64,000 bases of DNA from assembly GCA_039707655.1 (NCBI GenBank), contig CM077663.1, forward strand, positions 432,839,830 to 432,903,829. The letters are read 5' to 3'. The first letter of the stretch is position 1, and each line of letters opens with the position of its first letter. The notes beneath the pieces are model-generated. The model had not been told where the DNA came from, ran no database searches, and worked only from the letters and a program-made list of their open reading frames with translations. The translations under genes and the position numbers were made by a program. Below are positions 1-12,400 of this stretch, piece by piece. Source of the stretch: Elymus sibiricus (taxonomy: Eukaryota; Streptophyta; Magnoliopsida; Poales; Poaceae).

Positions 1-1
1 G

Positions 2-15
2 TGGCATCATGAGCC
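2..15 (+). other. Mutated primer-binding site of Angela copy 1
   Basis: The site reads TGGCATCATGAGCC. The equivalent site in copy 2 (25756-25769, minus strand) reads TGGTATCAGAGCC, the standard complement of the 3' end of initiator tRNA-Met. Copy 1 therefore has a T-to-C change and a one-base insertion, which should weaken first-strand priming. Confidence 0.8.
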
Positions 16-1280
16 AGGTCTATGCGTAGATGAGATCTCGAGTAGAACACAAACGAGTTGTGGGCGTGGGTGTATACATATTGCTTGTCGTTACTAGTTG
101 ATATTTGATTCGGCGGTACTGTGAGATGAAGCGGCCCGGACCGACATTACGCGTACACTTACGCGAGACAGGTTCCTTCAACTGACATGTAACTTCGTTG
201 CATAAAGATGGCTAGCGGGTGTCTGTCTCTCTCACTTTAGTTGAATCGATTTCAATGAAGAGGGTTCTTTTAGAAGATCAAAAAGCAATCACTACACCAC
301 GTTGTGGTTTTGCGTAGGTAAGAACGGTTCTTGCAAACCCGTAGCAGCCACGTAAAATTTGCAACAACAATTAGAGGACGTCTAACTTGTTTTTGCAGGG
401 TATGTTGTGATGTGATATGGCCAATTACATGATGAGATATATGTGATGTATGAGATGATCATGTGTTGTATAGAATATCACGACTTGCATGTCGATGAGT
501 ACGGCAACTGGCAGGAGCCATAGAGTTGTCTTTAATTATTGTATGACCTGCGTGTCAATCATTAAGCGCTATGTAATGCTTTACTTTATCGCTAAACGTT
601 AGCAATAGTCGTGGAAGCAACAGTCGGCGCGACAACCTTATGGCGACACGTTGATGGAGATCAAGATGATGGAGATCATGGTGTCATGCCGGTGACGATG
701 GAGATCATGCCGGTGCTTTGGAGATGGAGATCAAAAGCACAAGTTCATGGCCATATCATGTCACTTATGATTTGCATGTGATGTTAATCCTTTTATGCAT
801 CTTATTTTGCTTAGGACGACGGTAGCATTATAAGGTGATCCCTCACTTAAATTTCAAGATAAATTGTGTTCTCCCCGAGTGTGCACCGTTGCGAAAGTTC
901 GTCGTTTCGAGACACGCCGTGATGATCGGGTGTGATAGACTCCACGTTCACATACAACGGGTGCAAGCCATGTTGCACACGCGGAACACTCGGGTTAAAC
1001 TTGACGAGCCTAGCATGTACAGACATGGCCTCGGAACACAAGAGACCGAAAGGTCGAACATGAGTCATATAGTAGATATGATCAACATGAAGATGTTCAC
1101 CATTGAAACCACCTCGACTCACGTGATGATCAGACTTGAGTTGGTGGATTTGGATCATGTTACACTCGAATGACCGGAGGGATGTCAATTTGAGTGGGAG
1201 TTTTTAAGTAATATGATTAATTAAACTCATTATCTTGAACAATAGTCTAAGTTGTCTTTGCTATATTTATGTTGTAGATC

Positions 1281-4200
1281 ATGGCTCGCGCAGTAGCACC
1301 CTTGAATTTTAATGCGTTCCTAGAGAAAGCTAAGTTGAAAGATGATGGAAGTAACTTTGTGGACTGGGCCCGTAATCTAAGGATTATCCTTACGGCTTCC
1401 CAGAAGGCTTATGTCCTTGATGCACCGCTTGGTGATCCACCCGCTCCAGTTGAGTCTCTAGACGTTGTGAACGCCTGGCAGGCTCGTTCTGATGATTACT
1501 CAATAGTTCAATGTGCAATGTTGTATGGCTTAGAACCGGGACTTCAAAGACGTTTTGAACGTCATGGAGCATATGAGATGTTCCAGGAGTTGAAGTTTAT
1601 CTTTCAGAAGAATGCCCGGATCGAGAGATATGAGATCTCCGATAAGTTCTATACTTGCAAGATGGAGGAGAACGGGTCTATCAGTGATCACGTGCTCAGA
1701 ATGTCTGGGTACTCCACCCGTCTGGCTGAATTGGGGATGCCCCTTCCGCCAGAGGCTATCACTGACAGAGTTCTTCAATCATTGCCACCTAGCTACAAGA
1801 GCTTCGTGTTGAACTATAACATGCACGGATGAACAAGTCAGTCGCCGAGCTGTTTGCGATGCTGAAAGCCGCTGAGTCTGAAATTCAGAAGGAGCATCAA
1901 GTGTTGATGGTCAATAAAACCACTAGTTTCAAGAAAAATGGCAAGGGTAAGAAGGGTAAATCTAAGAAGGGTGGCAAAGCAGTTGCTGCTCCTGTGAAGA
2001 AACCCAAGGCTGGACCCAAACCAGAAACTGAGTGCTTTCATTGCAAGGGAACTGGACACTGGAAACGGAACTGCCCCAAGTATTTGGCTGACAAGAAGGC
2101 GGCCGACAACAAACAAGGTATATATGATATACATGTTATTGATATGTTCCTTACCAACCCTCGTTGTAGTGCATGGGTATTTGATACCGGTGCGGTTGCT
2201 CATATTTGCAACTCTAAACAGGAACTGCGGAATAGACGGAGGCTGGCGAAGGACGAAGTGACGATGCGCGTGGGAAATGGTTCCAAGGTTGATGTGATCG
2301 CCGTCGGCACGCTCGCTCTTCGATTACCGTCGGGATTAGTGATGAACCTAAATAAGTGTTATTTGGTGCCTGCGTTAAGCATGAACATTATATCTGGATC
2401 TTGTTTATTGCGAGACGGTTACTCATTTAAATCAGAGAATAATGGTTGTTCTATTTATATGGGTAATATCTTTTATGGTCATGCACCCAATGTAAGCGGT
2501 TTATTCTTATTGAATCTCGATAGTAATGATACACATGTTCATAACATTGATGCCAAAAGATGTAGGATTGATAATGATAATACCACTTTCTTGTGGCACT
2601 GCCGTTTAGGTCATATTGGCGTAAAACGCATGAGGAAGCTCCATGCTGATGGACTTTTGGAGTCACTTGATTTTGAATCACTTGACACATGTGAGCCATG
2701 CCTCTTGGGCAAGATGACTAAAACGCCGTTCTCTAGAACAATGGAACGGGCAAGTGACTTATTGGAAATCATACATACTGATGTGTGCGGTCCGATGAGT
2801 ATTGAAGCACGCGGTGGTTATCGTTACTTTCTCACCTTCACTGATGACTTAAGTAGATATGGGTATATTTACTTAATGAAACACAAGTCTGAAACATTTG
2901 AAAAGTTCAAACAATTTCAGAGTGAAGTTGAGAATCATCGTAACAAGAAGATTAAATTCCTACGAACTGATCGAGGAGGAGAATATCTGAGTTATGAGTT
3001 TGGCAGTCACTTAAGACAATGTGGAATTGTTTCACAACTGACACCGCCTGGAACACCACAGCGTAATGGTGTGTCCGAACGTCGTAATCGAACTTTATTG
3101 GATATGGTGCGATCTATGATGTCTCTTGCCGATTTGCCACTATCGTTTTGGGGTTATGCATTAGAGACAGCTGCATTCACTTTAAATAGGGCACCATCGA
3201 AATCCGTTGAGACAACGCCATATGAACTTTGGTTTGGCAAGAAGCCAAAGCTGTCGTTTCTTAAAATTTGGGGATGTGATGCTTATGTCAAAAAGCTTCA
3301 GCCTGAAAAGCTGGAACCCAAAGCGGAGAAATGCGTCTTCATAGGATACCCAAAAGAGACAGTTGGGTATACCTTCTATCTCAGATCCGAAGGCAAAGTG
3401 TTTGTCGCTAAAAACGGAACATTTCTTGAGAAAGAGTTTCTCTCGAAAGAATTGAGTGGGAGGAAGATAGAACTTGATGAGGTTGTTGAACCTTTACTTC
3501 AACCTGAGAGTAGCGCAGTGCAGAAAGTTGTTTCTGTGGAGCCTACATTAGCTGAAGAGGAAGTTAATGATGATGATCATGAAGCTTTGGATCAAGTTGC
3601 TATCGAACCTCGTAGGTCGACAAGGACGCATACTGCTCCCGAGTGGTACGGCAACCCTGTCTTAGAGGTCATGTTGTTAGACAACGATGAACCTACGAGC
3701 TATGGAGAAGCGATGATGGGCCCGGATTCCGAGAAGTGGTTAGAGGCCATGAAATCCGAGATGGGATCCATGTATGAAAACAAAGTATGGACTTTGGAAG
3801 TATTACCTGAAGGGCGTAAGGCCATTCAGAACAAATGGATCTTTAAGAGGAAGACGGACGCGGACGGTAATGTCACCGTCTATAAAGCTCGACTTGTGGC
3901 AAAGGGTTTTTCACAAGTTCAAGGAGTTGACTACGATGAGACCTTCTCACCCGTAGCGATGCTTAAGTCCGTCAGAATCATGTTAGCAATAGCTGCCTTT
4001 TTCGATTATGAAATTTGGCAGATGGATGTCAAAACAGCGTTCCTTAACGGTTACCTTAAGGAAGAGTTGTATATGATGCAACCAGAAGGTTTTGTCGATC
4101 CAGAGAATGCTGACAAAGTTTGCAAACTCCAGCGATCCATTTATGGACTGGTGCAAGCATCTCGGAGTTGGAATCTTCGTTTTGATGAGGTGATCAAAGC

Positions 4201-5263
4201 GTTCGAGTTTATACAAGTTTACGGAGAAGCTTGTATTTACAAGAAAGTGAGTGGGAGCTCTATAGCGTTTCTAATATTATATGTGGATGACATATTACTG
4301 ATTGGAAACAATATAGAAATGCTGGAAAACGTGAAGGAATATTTGAACAAGAGTTTTTCAATGAAGGACCTAGGAGAAGCTGCTTTCATATTAGGCATCA
4401 AGATCTATAGAGATAGATCGAGACGCTTAATAGGACTTTCACAAAGCACATACCTTGACAAAGTTTTGAAGAAGTTCAAAATGGATCAGTCCAAGAAGGG
4501 GTTCTTGCCTGTATTGCAAGGTGTGAAGTTGAGTAAGACTCAATGCCCAGTGACTGCAGAAGATAGAGAAAAGATGAGTGTCATCCCCTATGCTTCGGCC
4601 ATAGGCTCTATCATGTATGCAATGCTGTGCACAAGACCCGATGTCAGCCTTGCCATAAGTATGGTCGGAAGGTTTCAAAGTGATCCAGGAATGGAACACT
4701 GGACGGCGGTCAAGAATATCCTGAAGTACCTGAAAAGGACTAAGGATATGTTTCTCGTTTATGGAGGTGATCAAGAGCTCGTCGTAAAGGGTTACGTCGA
4801 TGCAAGCTTTGACACTGATCCGGATGACTCTAAGTCTCAAACCGGATACGTGTTTATTCTTAATGGGGGTGCGGTTAGCTGGTGCAGTTCCAAGCAAAGC
4901 GTGGTAGCAGATTCTACATGCGAAGCGGAGTACATCGCTGCCTCAGAGGCGGCGAAGGAAGGTGTCTGGATGAAGGAGTTCATGACAGATCTTGGAGTAG
5001 TGCCTAGTGCGCTTAACCCAATGACTCTGTTTTGTGATAATACTGGTGCCATTGCTCTAGCCAAGGAACCAAGATTTCACAAGAGGACCAGACACATAAA
5101 GCGATGTTTCAATTCCATCCGCGATTACATCAAGGAGGACGACATAAATATTTGCAAAGTACACACGGATCTGAATGTTGCAGATCCGATGACTAAACCT
5201 CTTCCAAGGGCTAAACATGAACAACACCAGAACTGCATGGGTGTTCGATTCATTACAATGTAA
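1281..5263 (+). pseudogene. Copia gag-pol polyprotein, frameshifted
   Basis: This is the retrotransposon polyprotein that supplies capsid, protease, integrase, reverse transcriptase and RNase H. Gag reads from 1281 to a TGA at 1830-1832, and the rest reads in another frame from an ATG at 1829 to 5263. Compared with copy 2, one G is missing just before 1829, so a single-base deletion splits the frame and leaves an accidental ATGA overlap. The downstream frame keeps a CCHC zinc knuckle (CFHCKGTGHWKRNC), the protease motif DTGA, the integrase HHCC and D-D-E signatures (second aspartate in TDRGGEY, glutamate in NGVSERRN), the reverse-transcriptase YVDD motif and an RNase H region. No other stop is present. 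The deletion should abolish the Gag-Pol fusion, so the copy probably depends on proteins supplied in trans. Confidence 0.93.
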
Positions 5264-5313
5264 ATCACATAGTGATGTGAACTAGATTATTGACTCTAGT
5301 GCAAGTGGGAGAC

Positions 5314-7170
5314 TGTTGGAAATATGCCCTAGAGGCAATAATAAATTGGTTATTATTATATTTCCTTGTTCATGATAATCGTTTATTATCCATGCTATAA
5401 TTGTATTGATTGGAAACTCAAATACATGTGTGGGTACATAGACAACACTGTGTCCCTAGTATGCCTCTAGTTGACTAGCTCGTTGATCAAAGATGGTTAA
5501 GGTTTCCTAGCCATTAACATGAGATGTCATTTGATAACGGGATCACATCATTAGGAGAATGATGTGATGGACAAGACCCAAACTGTAAACGTAGCATTTG
5601 ATCGTGTCAGTTTATTGCTATTGTTTTCTGCATGTCAAGTATCTGTTCCTTTGACCATGAGATCATGCAACTCACTGACACCGGAGGAATACCTTGTGTG
5701 TATCAAACGTCGCAACGTAACTGGGTGACTATAAAGGTGCTCTACAGGTATCTCCGAGGGTGTCTGTTGGGTTGGCATGGATCAAGACTGGGATTTGTTA
5801 CTCCGTGTGACGGAGAGGTATCTCAGGGCCCACTCGGTAATACAACATCACATTGAGCCTTGCAAGCAAAGTGACTAAAGAGTTAGCCACAGGATCTTGT
5901 ATTACGGAACGAGTAAAGAGACTTGCCGGTAACGAGATTGAACTAGGTATACAGATACCGACGATCGAATCTCGGGCAAGTAACATACCGAAGAACAAAG
6001 GGAATAGCATACGGGATTAACTGAATCCTTGACATAGAGGTTCGACCAATAAAAGATCTTCGTAGAATATGTAGGAGCCAATATGGGCATCCAGGTCCCG
6101 CTATTGGTTATTGACCGTAGAGGTGTCTCGGTCATGTCTACATAGTTCTCGAACCCGCAGGGTCTACACACTTAACGTTTGGTGACGATATAAGTATAGT
6201 TGAGTTATTTTGTTGGTGACCGAAGGTTGTTCGGAGTCCCGGATAAGATCCCGGACATGACGAGGATCTCCGGAATAGTCCGGAGGTAAAGATTAATATA
6301 TGTGATAATAGTGTTTTGATCTCCGAAAGAGTTCCGGAGTTCACCGGAATGGGTTCCGGATGTTTACCGAAGTGTTCGGGTGCAGCAACACTTTATATGG
6401 GCCAAAGGGATAAAGCCCACGACGTATTGGAAAGTGCAAAAGTAGTTTTGCTGCCACGTAAGCGGTACTACCGCTTGGTGAAGCGGTACTACCGCCCGAG
6501 CGGTACTACCGCTTGTGTGAAGCGGTACTACCGCCCAAGCGGTACTACCGCTTGTGTGAAGCGGTACTACCGCTTGTGTGCGGCTGTGCACGGTTCGGCA
6601 GGGATCCGAGTTGGACTCTTTCCCTGCGGGCCAAACCGACCTTGTGCGGGCAAAACCGACCTGGAGGAGGCTTTTACTCCAAGTTTAGACCCCAAGGCTC
6701 AACATATAAATAGAGGGGCAGGGCTAGCACACGGGACACATCAAGATTTCCCCAAGCCGTGTGCGGCAACCCTAACCCTCTAGTTCCTCCGTCATAATCT
6801 CCGTAGTGCTTGGCGAAGCCCTGCAGAGATTGTTCCTCACCACCATCACCACGCCGTCGTGCTGCTGGAACTCAACCACTACTTCACCATCGCTCGCTGG
6901 ATCGAGGAGGTGAAGGCGTCATCAAGCCGTACGTGTGTTGAACGCGGAGGTGCCGTCCGTTCGGCGCTAGTTCGTGATCGGATCGAGGGACGACTTGCGA
7001 TTTGGATCGCGGAGACGTTCGACTACATCAACCGCGTTTCTTAAACGCTTCCGCTTAGCGATCTACAAGGGTATGTAGATTCACTCTCCCTCTCGTAGAT
7101 GCTCATCACCATGGATAGATCTTGTGTGTGCGTAGGAAAATTTTTGTTTCCCATGCAACGTTCCCCAACA
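5314..7170 (+). repeat. 3' LTR of Angela copy 1
   Basis: The LTR is 1857 bp. It starts TGTTGGAAATATGCCC and ends CGTTCCCCAACA, and its start and end match both LTRs of copy 2. A TATA-like element (ATATAAATA, about 6704-6712) lies before the R region. A cluster of six AGCGGTACTACCGC units at about 6460-6575 makes this LTR longer than the two in copy 2. The five bases to the right (CAGGA, 7171-7175) should be the target-site duplication, but the left flank is outside the window. Confidence 0.95.
6460..6580 (+). repeat. Palindromic minisatellite in LTR (six units)
   Basis: There are six copies of AGCGGTACTACCGC. Each is a near-perfect inverted repeat (GCGGTA, one base, TACCGC) joined by spacers such as TTGTGTGA or CC. 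The two LTRs of copy 2 carry four (about 19226-19317) and three (about 26366-26427) units. Confidence 0.9.
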
Positions 7171-7603
7171 CAGGAAGCCGCAGCTCGTTGAAGTCGACCG
7201 GGTGTTCGAACGGGTTTAGATCGACGGCCGGCATCGTCGCGCTGGCACGACGGTAGGCATCGCGCAGCCGCAACACGTGCGTGGCAACTTGGTTCACCAA
7301 GTGGCTGAGGCGATCCTGGACCTCGTCACGATCGGCCCGCTCGCGCTCCAGCCGGCACCCCTGACGGCCTATCGTATCTCCCGCTTTCTGCAGCAACGCC
7401 GCCGACGCCTCGAGCATCTTTGTGGTGGACGCCTGCCGCTTTTGAAGCTCCGTGAACTCCCGCACATAGCGGAGGAGCATGGCACTCCTCTCCTCCTTGA
7501 GCTCACGGAGCTCCACGTCCTTGGCCCTGAGCTCCGCATCCTTGGCCTGGAGCTCCTGTGTCAGGCGCCTCACCTCGGACTCCGTGATCTGCTGCGCCGC
7601 CAT
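7171..7603 (-). pseudogene. Coiled-coil protein gene, 5' part, cut by Angela insertion
   Basis: An open frame on the minus strand starts at the ATG at 7603 and encodes about 144 residues before entering the Angela LTR at 7170. The start MAAQQITESEV is preferred over an upstream in-frame ATG because the protein-like composition begins there. The N-terminal two thirds are rich in E, K, R, L and Q with heptad-like spacing (for example LQAKDAELRAKDVELRELKEE), so a coiled coil is likely. A conserved-looking NPFEHPVDFNELRLP stretch follows. I do not recognise the family. The 3' part should lie left of the 5' LTR, outside the window. The translation continues a few residues into LTR sequence before a stop. 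It may be a low-copy host gene or a gene carried by another repeat. Confidence 0.6.
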
Positions 7604-8800
7604 GGCACCAGGTAGAAGCAATGGGGAGAGGAAGCAAAGGGGGCGAAACGGCTGAAAGGCAATGCAATCTATAGGAAGGCGGAGGGAGCCAGCCGAGGAG
7701 CGGGGAATCTTTTGGTTTTCACCATGGTAAAACACCAGTCGACGACTTCTCACATCAGGGAGCAGTGGGTTTTACAGGCGGAGTCATCGTGAATAATTGC
7801 TGCCGCGCCTGCTCCCGTCAATCAAAAAACTAAAAATCCTGCCGCACCCAAACACCAGAGCAACGCCGCGGTGGATATTTAAATTTACTTGCCGGCAAGT
7901 AGATAAAAAAAGGGGTGAAAAAACAAATGTGGCGGCGGCCTAGCTAATCGGTCGAACTAGCCCAACTAGCTAGCCACTGTGCATCACTGATGTACTCGGT
8001 CTTTCGTGATTTGACGACTCATTTACTTGCTTCGGCGCTACGACCGAGGAGGACCCAGAAAACGCGCGGTAGGGCGTCCCACGTCAAGAAGAATATATGC
8101 GTGCACCACCCGGGAGGACCCCGAAACCGCGCGGTAGGGTGTGCCACGTCTCGGCACGGAGGAAAAATGTGCGTGTAAAAATATACTGTATCAGACGTAG
8201 TACCTATGGTTCGACCTCGGGACCCAGCCAGTCGGTCGAAAACACCCCACTAGCCACACAGCTTCATCATGCAAACGTGGCACGGAGGATAGATGTGGTT
8301 AGCTCCGTCTCGACCAGCCACAACGTCTCTTGTTCTAAGCGATTCTTCTATTTTCCAAGCTTTTTTTTAGTTGTAATAACACCACGGCAAGCTAGCGCCG
8401 CTCTTCGTGTGGGCCCGTGCAATTGAGATCGCAGACCTGGGACCCACTAGTAAGTGAGTCAACGGTCATGCACGTGTTGACGAGGCACTCCCTCTACTCT
8501 ACTCAACGTAATACTGTATAAAATCAAGTTATGGGACAAAGCCAACAACTGTTGTTGTTTCAGGCTATCGACTTACGCTTTGTAGTCCAGGTTGCCAGTT
8601 CGAATCTCGTCTTTCAGATTTGTTAGTTTTAGGTCCAAATTTGATTAATGACAAGTGGGACCCCCGTGTGTTGTTCCGATATTTCAGTGTAGGATGTTTT
8701 TTTTGAACAAACACTTTGCGCGGTTAGACAAGTAACGGCACGAGTTACACGTATTTTGCAAGTTTACGAACAAAAATGACAGCGGCATAGAATATCACAT
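7604..8800. other. Flank upstream of the broken coiled-coil gene, no gene seen
   Basis: This region would hold the promoter of the interrupted minus-strand gene. I see a degenerate direct duplication at about 8050-8175 (two copies of a segment around CGCGCGGTAGGG, spaced roughly 63 bp) and two TCGGTCGA-containing segments near 7949 and 8232. No convincing coding frame or complete transposon end was found. Confidence 0.4.
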
Positions 8801-8951
8801 CCACCCCGCAGCTTAGATGCTATGGTGATACGAGTTTTTACACCGTTGGAAGTGAGATCCAATGGCTTGGGAGTAGTCTTTGTAATTATGTGCAATTTCC
8901 AAACTCTCCAAAGTTTTTTTTGCAAATAAAACATTCAGGTCTCGTGTGTGC
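8800..8951 (+). repeat. Hairpin-unit tandem array, left part
   Basis: The segment around 8811 (GCTTAGATGCTATGGTGATA followed by CGAG) matches units at about 18016, 18261 and 18508. It was separated from them by the Gypsy insertion at 8952. The last five bases (TGTGC, 8947-8951) are the left target-site duplication of that element. Confidence 0.75.
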
Positions 8952-9422
8952 TGAGGGAGTTCTGGATTAGGGGGTATCTGGACAGCCGGACTATATATTT
9001 TGGCCGTACTGTTGGACTATGAAGATACAAGATCGAAGACTTCGTCCCGTGTCCGGATGGGACTCTCCCTGGCGTGGAAGGCAAGCTTGGCAATTCGGAT
9101 ATGTAGATCTCCTTCTCTGTAACCGACTCTGTGTAACCCTAGCCCCCTCCGGTGTCTATATAAACCGGAGGGTTTAGTCCGTAGGACAATAACAATCATA
9201 ATCATAGGCTAGCTTCTAGGGTTTAGCCTCTACGATCTCGTGGTAGATCAACTCTTGTAATACTCATATCATCAAGATCAATCAAGCAGGAAGTAGGGTA
9301 TTACCTCCATCGAGAGGGCCTGAACCTGGGTACACATCATGTCCCCAGCCTCCTGTTACCATTAGCCTTAGACGCACAGTTCGGGACCCCCTACCCGAGA
9401 TCCGCCGGTTTTGACACCGGCA
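8952..9422 (+). repeat. 5' LTR of the Gypsy-type element
   Basis: The LTR is 471 bp (TG...CA). A TATA box (CTATATAAACC) lies at about 9156-9166. A candidate primer-binding site, TTGGTGCTTTCATTGAGAG, follows at 9423. I could not assign its tRNA. Confidence 0.93.
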
Positions 9423-9448
9423 TTGGTGCTTTCATTGAGAGTTCCTCT

Positions 9449-12400
9449 GTGTCGTCACTACAAGGCTTGATGGCTCCTTCAATCATCAGCAACGATGCGA
9501 TCCAGGGTGAGACTTTTCTCCCCGGACAGATCTTCGTATTCGGCGGCTTCGCACTCCGGGCCAATTCGCTTGGCCATCTGGAGCAGATCGATAGCTACGC
9601 CCCTGGCCATCAGGTCAGGTTCGGAAACTTAAACTACACAGCCGACATCCGCGGGGACTTGATCTTCGACGGGTTCGAGCCCGCGTCAGGATCGCCGGAC
9701 AGTCACGACGAGCATGACTTAAATCTTCCATCGGACAGTATTCGGGATATCGCACCTGCAGCAGCTCCAGACTTCAATCTGGAACAGACCGCGCCATCCG
9801 AGGACGGGTGGATGGACCCCGCCATAGAAGCCGCACACTCTTCGGCGTTGGAGCCGAACACGGACTCCACCTCTAAGGAAATCTGTGTCACAGGACCCCC
9901 GGACCTGTCTCCGGTCGTAGGCTTCGGACCGCGTGCATCCATGCCCATCGAATCTGATTGGGCGCCGATCATGGAGTTCACTGCCGCGGATATCTTTCAA
10001 CACTCACCCTTGGGTGACGTGCTAAATTCATTGAGGTCTCTCTCTTTATCAGGAGACTCTTGGCCGAACTATGTCCGGCTCGAGTGGGAAGCGGACGACG
10101 AAGAAATTCGTTACCCACCCACCACCCACTTAATAGCCACTGTTGATGACTTAACCGACGTGCTCGACTTCGACTCCGAAGACATCGACGGCATGGACGA
10201 CGATGCAGGAGAAGAACAGGAACCACCGCCCACAGGGCGCTGGACAGCCACCTCATCATATGATATATATATATATATATGGTGGACACCCCCAAAGAAA
10301 ACAATGGCGATGATGCAACAGAGGATAACCCCTTAGGGAAGCAATCAAAGCATGGGCGTCATCGGCGCCGCTCCAAGCCCCGCCATAGCAATACCGGCAT
10401 AGGAGACGATAGCAATCCGGATGGTGCCGAAAACGAATACAATCCCGACCAGCCTAACTTCGAGCAGGCCGAGCAGGGGGACGGGCAAGCTAGCCCAGAT
10501 GAACAGGCAACGAACGGAGACTTGGAGGATGACAATTATATGCCTCTCTCCGAAGACGAGGTGAGCCTCGATGACGATGAATTTGTCGTGCCTGAGGATC
10601 CCGTGAGCGCTTCAAGCGACAGCTTATAGCCACTGCAAGAAGCCTGAAGAAGAAGCAGCAGCAGCTCCAAACTGATCAAGATCTGCTAACAGACAGATGG
10701 ACTGATGTCCTGGCAGCCGAGGAATACGGACTCGTGCGCCAAACCAAAAGTTACCCAAAGCGCAGGTTGCTACCTCAACTCGAGGAGGAGGCACTAGAGC
10801 CCACATTACCAGCGCAGGACGAGGCTGACCGGCCACCTCGTGGCCAAGACAAAGTGGCACACCAGCCCGAACACCAGCCCGCACCCCGCCGCCAACACAC
10901 TACGGCCAGGGGCTACACGCAAGACCTGCGAGACGTACCGGGAGACAAAGCAGTACAGTCAAGATCGATCTACGGATCACGGGGGCGCGCCACCACGCGT
11001 AAAGATAATCGTCACGCCGGATACACTAAAAACAAGTCCGGCCGGGCCGAATACAACCGACCAGATTCATCTAAACTGCGTCGTGATACAGCCCGACATA
11101 GAAGCGCCGCACACCCCCTATGCTTCACTGATGAAGTAATGGATCACGAATTCCCAGAAGGGTTTAAACCCGTAAACATCGAATCATACAATGGCACAAC
11201 AGACCCCGCGGTATGGATTGAAGATTTCCTTCTCCACATTCACATGGCCCGCGGCGATGACCTACATGCCATCAAGTATCTCCCCCTTAAGCTCAAAGGA
11301 CCGGCTCGACATTGGCTGAACAGCCTGCCGGCGAACTCCATTGGCAGTTGGGAGAACCTGGAGGACGCGTTCCTTGACAACTTCCAGGGCACTTACGTGC
11401 GACCACCGGACGCTGATGACTGAAGTCACATAACCCAACAGCCCGGAGAGTCAGCCAGGAAATTCTGGACTCGGTTCCTAACTAAAAAGAACCAAATCGT
11501 CGACTGTCCGGATGCCGAAGCCCTAGCGGCCTTTAAGCATAATATCTGTGACGAGTGACTCGCCCGACACCTCGGCCAAGAGAAGCCGAAGTCCATGGCA
11601 GCCCTCACGACACTCATGACCCGCTTTTGTGCGGGCGAAGATAGTTGGTTGGCTCGTAGCAACAACACAGCAAGCAATCCTGGCACATCAGAGGCCAGAG
11701 ACAGCAACGGCAAACCTCGACGCAACAAACATAAGCGTCACAAAAACAATGATGACGCCCAAGATACGGCAGTCAATGCCGGATTCCGTGGCTCTAAGTC
11801 CGGTCAGCGGAAAAGGCCACTTCAAAAGAACAATTCGGGCCCATCCGGCCTGGACCGCATACTTGACCGCCCATGCCAAATTCATGGTACCCCAGGAACG
11901 GCAGCCAATCATACCAATAGAGAATGCTGGGTCTTTAAACAAGCCGGCAGGTCAGGCGCCGAAAACAAGGAGAAGGGGTCTCAAAGCGATGAAGACGACG
12001 AGGAGCCCAGATCACCAAACAATAGAGGGCAAAAGAAATTTCCTCCGCAAATCAAAACGGTGAACATGATAAACGCCATCCACAACCCCAAACGGGAACA
12101 GACGTGCACTTTTCAGGACGTCGACTCAATAAAGCGAGTCGCCCCACAGTATAAAAACACGGCCGATCACCTTCGATCGTACAGACCGCCCGGCCAATAC
12201 CAACCAGGGAAATTCAGTCGCACTTGTCCTCGACCCAATAGTTTGCGGGTTCCACCTCACACAAGCCCTTATAGGCGGAGGCAGCAGTCTAAACCTGTTG
12301 TACCAGGACACAGTGCGCCAGACGGGTATCGATCGTTCGATGATCAAACCCACTAAAACGTCCTTCAAAGGTGTTGTACCAGGTGTGGAGGCCAGTTGTA

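Larger units (their letters stand above)
1..5313 (+). mobile_element. Angela/BARE-like Copia element, copy 1, internal domain
   Basis: This is the internal region of a Copia LTR retrotransposon whose 5' LTR lies just left of the window. Position 1 corresponds exactly to the base after the 5' LTR in copy 2. The primer-binding site at 2-15 resembles the initiator-tRNA-Met complement but has a substitution and an extra base compared with copy 2. An untranslated leader of about 1.3 kb precedes gag (1281). A purine-rich tract (about 5302-5313) precedes the 3' LTR. The internal domain is 5313 bp, the same length as in copy 2, because a one-base gain in the primer site balances a one-base loss in gag. 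Confidence 0.95.

Noticed and set aside
835..1173. A 112-codon frame in the Angela leader, also present in copy 2 (24598-24936) with an overlapping antisense frame
   Set aside because: The two copies are nearly identical throughout, so conservation is uninformative, and there is no recognisable domain. It is most likely an upstream ORF or chance.
1815..1840. Programmed gag/pol frameshift or reinitiation signal in Angela copy 1
   Set aside because: Copy 2 reads through in a single frame with one extra G, so a simple deletion explains the break. Copia elements of this type use one long frame.
6460..6580. CRISPR-like array of palindromic repeats
   Set aside because: The repeats are contiguous LTR minisatellite units with almost no unique spacers, in a plant genome.
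8550..8610. tRNA gene suggested by a box B-like CCAGTTCGAATCTCG
   Set aside because: There is no cloverleaf or proper box A at the right distance. It is at most a decayed tRNA-derived sequence.
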